A stretch of DNA of 64,000 nt. Source: Oleispira sp036960605 (GTDB lineage Bacteria > Pseudomonadota > Gammaproteobacteria > Pseudomonadales > Oceanobacteraceae). The position numbers and the translations under genes are program-made. The DNA lies in NCBI GenBank assembly GCA_036960605.1, contig JBALXI010000007.1, forward strand, positions 62,001 to 126,000, in the 5' to 3' direction. Positions 55,368-62,831 of the stretch are shown one piece after another. Under the pieces are notes generated by a model. It searched no databases. It saw only the letters and a program-made list of their open reading frames with translations, and was not told where the DNA came from. How positions within the stretch are numbered: the first letter of the stretch is position 1; each line of letters opens with the position of its first letter.

Positions 55368-56273
55368 GTGGGTCATGATTTAAATGCGTTAAAGAGCTTG
55401 TTTGTATTGTATCGAGAACGCAGCGTCACAAAAGCGGCTCAGGTGATGGGGGTAACTCAACCCTCTATGAGCCGTGTACTAAATAAATTGCGGAACGAAT
55501 ACGACGATCGTTTATTTGTAAGAGAAAAAGATAGCTTGGTGCCAACCCCGAAAGCTGATTTATTAGTTACTAAGCTTGCACCGTTGTTTGAACAAATAGA
55601 CTTAGCAATGGATTGCGCTGTGCCTATGCAACCACAAAGTGTGACGGGGAAGTTTTGTTTTTCTGCCCCTGACTTTATTAGTAAATTCTCTATGGAGAAT
55701 TTGCCTTCAGGTATTTTAAGCACGACTCCAAAAATAGAATTTTCTTATCGCTATTGGTCGATTGATTTAATCGATCAGTTAAAAGCCGGGGATGTTGATT
55801 TAGCCTTTGGCTATTTTCCTGAATGCCCCAACCACATTAAAAAATACACAATTAGCGAAGATGAGTTCGTATTGGTGCATCGTCCAGATCATGGTTTGGC
55901 GAGCAGTGTCACAATAGAAAACTTATTGGAATATCCGCATATATCGATTCGGGACTCTGGTTTCTCTGATGAGTTTTTTGATAAAGCTTTAATGGCTAAG
56001 GGCGTTCGTCGACAAAATGTGGTGACAACCCCTGATATTGCGGCGGCATTTTCTTTGTTAATGAAATCTGATTGTCTAATGGTTGCTCCTGCAGGGCTTG
56101 CGCGATATTTATGCCCGCAAGCAATTCAGCACAAGTTACCGACGGGTGACAAAGGCTTTGAATACAGTTTGTATTGGGGGGCGATTAAAGACCAAGATAA
56201 GCTGCATCAATATATTCGAAATATCATTACCGCGACTTTCAAAGAGCATTGGCCAATGACTATTTCTGATTAA
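55368..56273 (+). CDS. LysR-family regulator
   Basis: A 301-residue LysR protein. The winged helix-turn-helix is at the N-terminus (YRERSVTKAAQVMGVTQPSMSRVLNKL), and a periplasmic-binding-like sensor domain follows (FCFSAPDFISKFS, DVDLAFGYFPECP). It starts with GTG after AAGGTG. It lies 34 nt after the oxidoreductase gene in the same direction and upstream of the reductive-dehalogenase-like gene, so it may control one or both. Confidence 0.9.
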   Translation: MGHDLNALKSLFVLYRERSVTKAAQVMGVTQPSMSRVLNKLRNEYDDRLFVREKDSLVPTPKADLLVTKLAPLFEQIDLAMDCAVPMQPQSVTGKFCFSAPDFISKFSMENLPSGILSTTPKIEFSYRYWSIDLIDQLKAGDVDLAFGYFPECPNHIKKYTISEDEFVLVHRPDHGLASSVTIENLLEYPHISIRDSGFSDEFFDKALMAKGVRRQNVVTTPDIAAAFSLLMKSDCLMVAPAGLARYLCPQAIQHKLPTGDKGFEYSLYWGAIKDQDKLHQYIRNIITATFKEHWPMTISD

Positions 56274-56384
56274 TGGCTCTATTTGATTTTTGCATATTCC
56301 ATATAGCCAGAAGCTATTCGTTCGACTCTGCCATTTTCGTTAAAGTTTATTGTGTAAAAACAATAAAATAATAATGAAAATAGC

Positions 56385-57512
56385 GTGGTTGAATCTATGG
56401 GTTTTTGGATCGGTAAGTTAACAGATAAGGGCTATCAGTCTCCTTGGATCTATCGCGTATTAAAACCTAAGACCTCAGGTAATCAGGTTAATGGATTAGG
56501 CGAAGAAGAACTTCGCCAGCCCAGCCCGATCTTATGGCACCGACTGAAGTTTATTCGTCACCGCTTGGTGCAGCTATTATTCCAATCTCGATTTCGCCCT
56601 AGAATTCTTTTGCGCCATTTTGATATGGCGATTCATTTTATCAAGATGAAGCGAGCAAAAAAGAAACTGAAGAAAGCTCTGCCAAACCCGAATGTTCAAG
56701 ACTTAGGTAATGATGCTACGACCATCATTAAAGACTTATGCATTGCTCAGGGTGCTGAAACCGTTGGGGTGACTAAGATGCGCCCTGAATGGATGTTTGA
56801 GGGTTATGAATTACCTGCATGGGCTCAAGAGGCGCTGAATGAGGATAAATTGCACCTCGTTATTATGGCGGTTCAGCATGAGAAGGAGAGCTTTGAGTCT
56901 TCACCGAGTTGGGCATTTTCTAAAGAAATAGCGAATCAATACAATCAAGGTTCGGATATCGCAATCTTTGTTGCTAATTGGATTTTAGAGAAAGGCTATC
57001 GAGCTTATGGCCATGGTGGACCAGAAGCGGGGGAGTTTACTTTAACTCCAGCAGCGATTGAGGCTGGATTAGGTGAGTTAGGGAAGCATGGCTCTTTAAT
57101 TAATCCAAAGCTCGGCGCTAATTTCCGCATCGCCTGTGTTTACACCACGTTAGAGTTAGAAACTAACAATGCCGCTGAGTTTGGCATTGATGACTTTTGC
57201 ATGCGTTGCCAAATATGTACTCGTGAGTGCCCACCTGATGCTATCAGTGATGGCAAGAAAATGGTTCGGGGTATTGAGAAGTTCTATGTCGATTTTGATA
57301 AGTGCTTTCCATACATGACTGATAACTATGGTTGCGGCATTTGTCTTAGAGTATGCCCTTGGTCGCAAGAGAATATTGTAGAGAAGGTCTTTCGAAAGCA
57401 GCAAAAACGCTTGTTTGGCAATGTGATTGATAAGGATGTTATTGCGATTGATGCGACCGTGTATCAATCAACTACTGTCAATTTACCTATCTTTCAGCCA
57501 TCGGATGGCTGA
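56385..57512 (+). CDS. Reductive-dehalogenase-like iron-sulfur protein
   Basis: A 375-residue protein. The C-terminal part has two 4Fe-4S motifs, CMRCQICTRECPPDAI (from about residue 272) and CGICLRVCPWSQ, arranged as in reductive dehalogenases and QueG. The catalytic-domain segment AAIEAGLGELGKHGSLINPKLGANFRI is strongly RdhA-like, including the conserved Gly-Leu-Gly-Glu and Gly-Ala-Asn-Arg. RdhA and QueG use a corrinoid cofactor; no corrinoid genes are nearby. It lacks a Tat signal and is shorter than respiratory RdhA (about 450-500). The start is GTG at 56385 or ATG at 56397. A cytoplasmic dehalogenase or epoxide reductase is possible. Confidence 0.78.
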   Translation: MVESMGFWIGKLTDKGYQSPWIYRVLKPKTSGNQVNGLGEEELRQPSPILWHRLKFIRHRLVQLLFQSRFRPRILLRHFDMAIHFIKMKRAKKKLKKALPNPNVQDLGNDATTIIKDLCIAQGAETVGVTKMRPEWMFEGYELPAWAQEALNEDKLHLVIMAVQHEKESFESSPSWAFSKEIANQYNQGSDIAIFVANWILEKGYRAYGHGGPEAGEFTLTPAAIEAGLGELGKHGSLINPKLGANFRIACVYTTLELETNNAAEFGIDDFCMRCQICTRECPPDAISDGKKMVRGIEKFYVDFDKCFPYMTDNYGCGICLRVCPWSQENIVEKVFRKQQKRLFGNVIDKDVIAIDATVYQSTTVNLPIFQPSDG

Positions 57513-57587
57513 TCTCGCAGTAATTGAGGGTAAAAGTTCATACTGAATTATGTTCTGAAGAGCATTGATAATATATTTAATATTTAT

Positions 57588-58490
57588 CTACCCTTCTTTT
57601 AAACCTGCACTTAAAAAATCAATGACTATTTTATTGATAGGGTTTCTTTTACCTTGTGCGTGATAAATTAACGAGAGATAAAAATCATCTATTGAGTATT
57701 CTGGGAGTATCTCAACTAAGTCTCCTTTCTGAATGGCTTCATTTACAAAAAAATCAGGAAGTTGTGCGATACCTAAATCGGATTCACATAAGTCAGCTGT
57801 CATCTCACCACTGTTGACTTCAAATGGGCCGTTAATCGCAATAGTTTGAACTTTATTATTACTCTTAGGCTTCAGGTCTTTAAAGTGCCAACGGTGGGCG
57901 TTAGCAATTGAAGAGTCTATCAAGCAGTTATGCCGATTCAGGCTATCAGGACTGTGGGGCACGCCATGCTTCTCTATGTATCTGGGGCTAGCAACTAATT
58001 TTAAGCTGATCTCATTTAACTTTTTTGCAATGAAGTTGGAATCCGGTAAGCGTGAAACTCTTAATGCAATATCAAAGCCTTCATCGACTAGATCATTGAA
58101 TAGATTGTTCAGGACTAATTTTATTTGAATCCCCGGATATTCTTGGTGAAACTCCTTGAGTAAAGGGCCGATCAGTTTTGTACCTAAAAAGACAGGAGCG
58201 GCTATTAAAACCCTTCCCGTGAGGTTTTTGTTTTCTATGCTCGCGGGGCTTTCTAGTTCACTGACCTGATCGAGTATCTGCTGCATTTTGTCTAAGTAAT
58301 CTTTGCCTTCTTGGGTCAGCGATAAGCTGCGAGTCGATCGGTAAAGCAACTTTCGTCCTAACCAGCTCTCAAGCTCATTAATATTCTTGCTGATCACCGA
58401 ATTAGCGACTCCCAATTCTCGTGCAACCGCTGACATAGAGCCTTGTTTAGCAACGGCGGCAAAAATCGCCATGGCTTTAAGCTGATTCAT
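57588..58490 (-). CDS. LysR-family regulator divergent from detoxification genes
   Basis: A 300-residue LysR protein of the CrgA-like type. The helix-turn-helix is FAAVAKQGSMSAVARELGVANSVISKNINELE, with the family's RSTRSLSLTQEG. The sensor domain follows (GRVLIAAPVFLG, GFDIALRVSRLPDSNFIAKKL). It is divergent from the DUF5519 gene with about 100 nt between, and is the probable regulator of the 58.6-62.6 kb run. Confidence 0.92.
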   Translation of the reverse strand: MNQLKAMAIFAAVAKQGSMSAVARELGVANSVISKNINELESWLGRKLLYRSTRSLSLTQEGKDYLDKMQQILDQVSELESPASIENKNLTGRVLIAAPVFLGTKLIGPLLKEFHQEYPGIQIKLVLNNLFNDLVDEGFDIALRVSRLPDSNFIAKKLNEISLKLVASPRYIEKHGVPHSPDSLNRHNCLIDSSIANAHRWHFKDLKPKSNNKVQTIAINGPFEVNSGEMTADLCESDLGIAQLPDFFVNEAIQKGDLVEILPEYSIDDFYLSLIYHAQGKRNPINKIVIDFLSAGLKEG

Positions 58491-58505
58491 ATTATTCTCA
58501 AATTA

Positions 58506-58521
58506 GAAAAAGTAATTTTTC
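58506..58521. promoter_or_regulatory. Palindrome in LysR divergent promoter region
   Basis: GAAAAA-GTAA-TTTTTC is a perfect 6-bp inverted repeat between the LysR gene and its divergent neighbour, a reasonable operator candidate for a LysR dimer. Confidence 0.4.
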
Positions 58522-58592
58522 ATTTTGCTCTGTTCTGTATCAAATGCAAGTGGCATAGACTGGTTTCAGTCAGCAATAAAGAGGAAAAGATC

Positions 58593-59096
58593 ATGAGCAA
58601 CTTACAGACGAGAAATTTGGACAACATGCCCGTGCGAACTGGGGAAAAGCCAGCGACGAATCCTGTGCCTCCTCATCTGCAGTATGACCAGCATAGCCCT
58701 AGGGATATTTATAAAAGTTTGGCGGATTGGATGTTTGGGTCGTTCCCTAAGTCTCGTGAACACGAAACTCTAATTTCTGTGCCTAGCAGCCGAGCGATGT
58801 GGCTGCATGAGTCGGTTAAGCCAACTCCGCCAGAGGGCTTTATGCCGCCAGCCCATAGCCGTGAATTCGCTCACTTGCATAAAGATGGCAGCATTCACGT
58901 TTGTTTACCCGATGAGGATGTAGAGGCTGTACTAAAAGCTAAATGGGGAGAGGTTCATCCGTACAAGCATATGGGGGTAAACGAAATATTAGTTTATGCG
59001 CCACAAAATGAAGAAGAAATGAAAGTTATGCAGGATGTGATTATTGCGTCTTACGAATTTGTCACGGGCGAAGTCTATTCACCACAAGGTGCATAG
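58593..59096 (+). CDS. DUF5519 / luciferase-domain protein
   Basis: A 167-residue protein. Residues 70-165 match the family annotated as luciferase or DUF5519: SREFAHLHKDGSIHVCLPDED, KWGEVHPYKHMGVNEIL and VYAPQNEEEMKVM. The ATG at 58593 follows GAGGAAAAG; an earlier in-frame start (58443) would lie inside the divergent LysR gene and is not credible. Function is unknown. It is first in a same-strand series with redox genes, probably under the divergent LysR regulator. Confidence 0.8.
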   Translation: MSNLQTRNLDNMPVRTGEKPATNPVPPHLQYDQHSPRDIYKSLADWMFGSFPKSREHETLISVPSSRAMWLHESVKPTPPEGFMPPAHSREFAHLHKDGSIHVCLPDEDVEAVLKAKWGEVHPYKHMGVNEILVYAPQNEEEMKVMQDVIIASYEFVTGEVYSPQGA

Positions 59097-59173
59097 CGCC
59101 TTTTTAGAACAGTTTTTAGAGCTTCGGTTGAGCTATTTATTAGCGAAATACATTATTAAAGTGAGGATGGAAA

Positions 59174-59719
59174 ATGACTAAAAAAGTAATCGCATTTTCA
59201 GGTAGCAATAGCAGTCAGTCAATTAATCAGGCCTTAGTCAAGATTGCTGCATCCAAATTGAAGGATGCAGAGGTGACTATTATCAGCCTGCAGGATTATG
59301 AATTGCCTCTTTATAGCCAAGACCTAGAGCAAAATGAAGGTTTTCCCGATAAAGCGAAAGAACTGAAAGCATTAATCGTTGAGCATGATGCATTGATCAT
59401 TGCATCACCTGAACATAACGGTTCAATGCCAGCAGTATTCAAAAATACAATTGATTGGCTGTCTCGCATGGTTGAACCCATGCAGCCATTCTTTGGTGAT
59501 GAGAAAAAATCTGTTTTGCTATTAAGCACTTCGCCGGGGCCTACAGGTGGAAAAAACGGACTGGCACACTTAGCGAGCTTAATGCCTTGGTGGGGTGGCG
59601 ATGTGAAAGCGACATACAGTCTAGGTAGTTTTTATGATCATTTCCTTGAAGGTAAATTGAGTTCGGGTATAGATCACGAATTGACGCTGGTGGTTGATGA
59701 ATTCGTTAGAGAATTATAA
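59174..59719 (+). CDS. NADPH-dependent FMN reductase / quinone reductase
   Basis: A 181-residue flavodoxin-like protein. The FMN phosphate loop is FSGSNSSQSINQ, and PEHNGSMPAVFKNTIDWLSR is the family's flavin-contact motif. These enzymes reduce FMN, quinones, azo dyes or chromate with NAD(P)H. It sits 77 nt after the DUF5519 gene. A role in quinone or electrophile defence fits its neighbours. Confidence 0.9.
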   Translation: MTKKVIAFSGSNSSQSINQALVKIAASKLKDAEVTIISLQDYELPLYSQDLEQNEGFPDKAKELKALIVEHDALIIASPEHNGSMPAVFKNTIDWLSRMVEPMQPFFGDEKKSVLLLSTSPGPTGGKNGLAHLASLMPWWGGDVKATYSLGSFYDHFLEGKLSSGIDHELTLVVDEFVREL

Positions 59720-59842
59720 TTATTGAGTTAGCAGGTGCTAATTTTCTTTCTATTTAGATCGCTGAATTTTATTTCAATGATTGAATTGAATTTAGTGATC
59801 TAAAACTTTATAGAATTTAGTCCGTTATATTAGGTGTAAAGC

Positions 59843-61036
59843 ATGAAGAATAAATTTATTTTTTTAGTCGCCTTTTTAATGTCATTTGCGGCACTGGCGA
59901 TTGACATGATTATGCCGGCATTAGGGAGTATTAAATCAAGCCTTGGCATACAAAGTGATAATGATACACAACTGATTATTTCGATAGTATTTTTAGGTAT
60001 GTCTTTTGGGATTTTATTTTACGGTCCTCTATCTGATGCCTTCGGTCGTAAAAAATCGCTATATTTAGGAATCTCTTTATTTGTAATGGGAGGGATAGTT
60101 TCTTATACCTCCCAAAGCTTGGAAATGATACTGGTTGGTCAATTTTTACAAGGTTTTGGCGCAGCAGCGTGTCGAGTGGTTTCTCTAGCAATGATACGCG
60201 ATAGATTCAGTGGCGCAGAGATGGGGAAGATTATGTCTCTAATCATGATGATTTTTATTATTGTCCCAGCTATTGCCCCCTCATTGGGCCAGTTCGTTTT
60301 ATATTACTATGAATGGCAGACCATTTTTGCACTGCTGATTGCTTTAGGTGTTTTAGGGATGGTTCTCTTGAAATTCATGCAAGAGGAAACACTGCCTGTT
60401 GAAAATCGTATTCCATTTTCATTCTCTAATATTGTTAGTGGCATAAAAGAAACATTGAAGAATCCTATTTCACGAGCTTATGCACTGGCTTCAGGTTTCA
60501 TCTTTGGTGCCTTTGTTGGTTACTTGAGTTCTGCACAACAAATACTGCAAATTCAATATGAACTAGGAAACCAGTTTGCCTATTATTTTGGTGGCTTAGC
60601 TTTGTTCATTGGACTTTCTTCTTTTGTGAATTCTCAATTAATAGGGCGCTATGGTATGGCCCAGCTAGCGAACATGTCTCTGATGTTTATGACTGCATTT
60701 TCGGCTTTATATCTTCTCGTTTTAAGTGTATCGGGAGGAGAGTCTTCGTTAGTTATTTTCTTAATCTATCTTGGCTCCATTTTCTTGTTGATGGGGACCT
60801 TGTTCGGGAACTTGAATGCGCTCGCCATTGAGCCATTAGGGCATATCGCAGGTATTGCTAATTCAGTGATTGGGTCACTGCAGACATTCATCTCTGTTGG
60901 TATTGGTGGAGCCGTTGGGCAGCTCTATTCGGGTGATGTATACCCGCTGGTATCCGCTTTTTTTATTATGAGCCTATTGTCTCTTGCTGTTATTCGGCTC
61001 TCAACAGCCAACGCTGCATCCAGATTACGTCAGTAA
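59843..61036 (+). CDS. MFS drug exporter (Bcr/CflA type)
   Basis: A 397-residue transporter with twelve predicted helices. The N-terminus (FALAIDMIMPALGSIKSSLG in outline) and loop 2-3 motif GPLSDAFGRKKSLYLGI fit the Bcr/CflA drug-proton antiporters, as does GFGAAACRVVSLAMIRDRFSG in helix 4. It would pump out toxic organics. It is 18 nt upstream of the GST gene, so they are likely co-transcribed. Confidence 0.9.
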   Translation: MKNKFIFLVAFLMSFAALAIDMIMPALGSIKSSLGIQSDNDTQLIISIVFLGMSFGILFYGPLSDAFGRKKSLYLGISLFVMGGIVSYTSQSLEMILVGQFLQGFGAAACRVVSLAMIRDRFSGAEMGKIMSLIMMIFIIVPAIAPSLGQFVLYYYEWQTIFALLIALGVLGMVLLKFMQEETLPVENRIPFSFSNIVSGIKETLKNPISRAYALASGFIFGAFVGYLSSAQQILQIQYELGNQFAYYFGGLALFIGLSSFVNSQLIGRYGMAQLANMSLMFMTAFSALYLLVLSVSGGESSLVIFLIYLGSIFLLMGTLFGNLNALAIEPLGHIAGIANSVIGSLQTFISVGIGGAVGQLYSGDVYPLVSAFFIMSLLSLAVIRLSTANAASRLRQ

Positions 61037-61054
61037 CATAAAAGGTGAAATGAC

Positions 61055-61966
61055 ATGGCATATATGAAGCAAGGGTGTTGGTTACCCGATGAAGATAAAG
61101 AAGGCCTTACTTATACCGATACGTTTGATGACTTTGGTGAGGTAGAAGCAGGGCGTTATCACTTGTATATTTCTTATGCGTGCCCTTTTGCTCATAGGCC
61201 TTATTTGGTGCATAGCCTAATGGGATTAGGGGATGCTATTAGTATTTCTAGCATGGCGGCAAATCGTCATTCATGTGGCTGGGCTTTTGACGAGACTGAT
61301 ATTGATCCGCTATTTGGCTATAGCCATTTACAGCAACTATATACCCAAGCCAAGCCAGATTTTACCGGGCGTATTACGGTGCCTGTATTGTGGGATAAAA
61401 AACGGAATGTGATTGCCAGTAATGATTCGGCGAGTATCGCGCAGTGGTTTAATGATGAATGGCAGAGTATAGCAACGAAGCCAAATAATTTGAGTCCTAC
61501 TGATCAGAGAGACGTCATTGATGAGCTGTGTGAATGGTTGAATGAACAAATTAATGTTGGTGTTTATAAGGCAGGTTTTGCAAAAGAGCAGGCATCGTAT
61601 GACAGCGCATTCGATGATGTATTTAAAGCTTTAGACGAGTTGGATATCCGGCTTTCGACACAGCGATTTTTGCACGGTAATACACTAACGATGAGTGATG
61701 TACGATTAATCCCAAGCTTGTTACGTTTCGATTCAGTTTATTACTTTCATTTTAAATTAAATAATAAACGCATACAGGATTATGCGAATTTATGGGGATA
61801 TTTGCTTGATGCTATGCAAATCCCAGAAGTCGTGGCGACATTTAAAGAAGTGCATCTTAAGCAGCACTACTTCTATTCACACAACTTCATTAATCCTACG
61901 CGGATAGTGCCTAAAGGACCTGTTATTGACTGGTTCCAGACTCACGATCGCAGTAATAAATTTTAA
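61055..61966 (+). CDS. Glutathionyl-hydroquinone reductase-like GST (Xi class)
   Basis: A 303-residue Xi-class glutathione transferase. The catalytic Cys43 lies in YACPFAHRPYL, and glutathione contacts are in RITVPVLWDKKRNVIASND. The helical C-terminal domain includes FLHGNTLTMSDVRLIPSLLRFD and the family's PTRIVPKGP-like end. Such enzymes strip glutathione from glutathionyl-hydroquinones. With the FMN reductase and exporter it suggests quinone detoxification. Confidence 0.9.
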   Translation: MAYMKQGCWLPDEDKEGLTYTDTFDDFGEVEAGRYHLYISYACPFAHRPYLVHSLMGLGDAISISSMAANRHSCGWAFDETDIDPLFGYSHLQQLYTQAKPDFTGRITVPVLWDKKRNVIASNDSASIAQWFNDEWQSIATKPNNLSPTDQRDVIDELCEWLNEQINVGVYKAGFAKEQASYDSAFDDVFKALDELDIRLSTQRFLHGNTLTMSDVRLIPSLLRFDSVYYFHFKLNNKRIQDYANLWGYLLDAMQIPEVVATFKEVHLKQHYFYSHNFINPTRIVPKGPVIDWFQTHDRSNKF

Positions 61967-61990
61967 TATGTATAACCCGAGGAAGCTAAT

Positions 61991-62563
61991 ATGAAAAACA
62001 ATATGAACGTTAATATGAAAAAAGCGATTAAGCTATTAACCGCGACGGTAGCTGTCTTAGGTCTATCAGCATGTGCGAGTACTAATTCTCGCATTGCTGA
62101 TCTTGAATCTGAGCTGGCTCAATATAAACAAACCGAGGCATTAGAGGCTAAAAACATTGCCTTGTACGACAAGATGGATTTAGTGGCGTTCACTCAGCAT
62201 GATATGAAGACCATTCAAGAGATTCATGCGGATGATGTCGAGGTTTATAACCCAGACGGTTCTTTAACCAAGGGTATGGATAAACACACACATGAAATGC
62301 AGTGGTTGTTTGATACCTTTCCTGATATCGAAATTAATGAACACCCTATCAAGTTTGGTTCAGATAACTGGACGGCGGGTATGAGTGTGACGACAGGTAC
62401 ATTTTCTGCACCGATGAAATTACAAGACGGCACTGTTATTCCACCAACGGGTAAAAAATTCTCTATTCGTATCGTGACACTGGTTCGCTGGGAAAACGGA
62501 CGTATTGCAGAGGAATATTTATTCTGGGATAACGCTGATTGGAATCGTCAGATTGGTTTATAG
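61991..62563 (+). CDS. SnoaL-like / ester-cyclase-type lipoprotein
   Basis: A 190-residue lipoprotein. The signal peptide ends LGLSAC with Cys28 as lipid anchor. A short coiled coil (IADLESELAQYKQTEALEAK) precedes a SnoaL-like cone domain (DDVEVYNPDGSLTKGMDKH, FDTFPDIEIN, VRWENGRIAEEYLFWDN). Cytoplasmic relatives are polyketide cyclases or isomerases; an envelope-anchored form is unusual. GAGGAAG precedes the ATG, and it follows the GST gene by 24 nt. Confidence 0.8.
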   Translation: MKNNMNVNMKKAIKLLTATVAVLGLSACASTNSRIADLESELAQYKQTEALEAKNIALYDKMDLVAFTQHDMKTIQEIHADDVEVYNPDGSLTKGMDKHTHEMQWLFDTFPDIEINEHPIKFGSDNWTAGMSVTTGTFSAPMKLQDGTVIPPTGKKFSIRIVTLVRWENGRIAEEYLFWDNADWNRQIGL

Positions 62564-62565
62564 CG

Positions 62566-62615
62566 AATTATATCCCTGACTATATCAAGGGATGTGCCAG
62601 CGGCGAAAGCCGCTG
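62566..62615. other. Two hairpins downstream of SnoaL-like gene
   Basis: ATCCCT/AGGGAT is followed by a perfect 7-bp stem CAGCGGC/GCCGCTG closed by a GAAA tetraloop (62598-62615). No T-tract follows, so a classical terminator is unlikely; it may stabilise the message end or act as a Rho-dependent boundary. Confidence 0.5.
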
Positions 62616-62831
62616 AGTACATAATGGGAGGTAATAAAAACGATCACTTAATTGGACTTACCAATATTGTAGCGATATCCAATATGGATTATCAAGTTTG
62701 CTAAACTTAGTGCTTATACGACATTCTGAGTATTATGTATTGTTCTTCTTATTTGATACTGCTTTAATCTGACTCAAGTACAAATAATGTACGGCTATAT
62801 AATAAAAATAAAACCACTGTCAGGTATCAAT

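Noticed and set aside
59728..59752. TTAGCA-GG-TGCTAA followed by T-rich sequence as a terminator of the FMN reductase gene
   Set aside because: The stem is short and AT-rich with an almost absent loop, and the T-run is interrupted.
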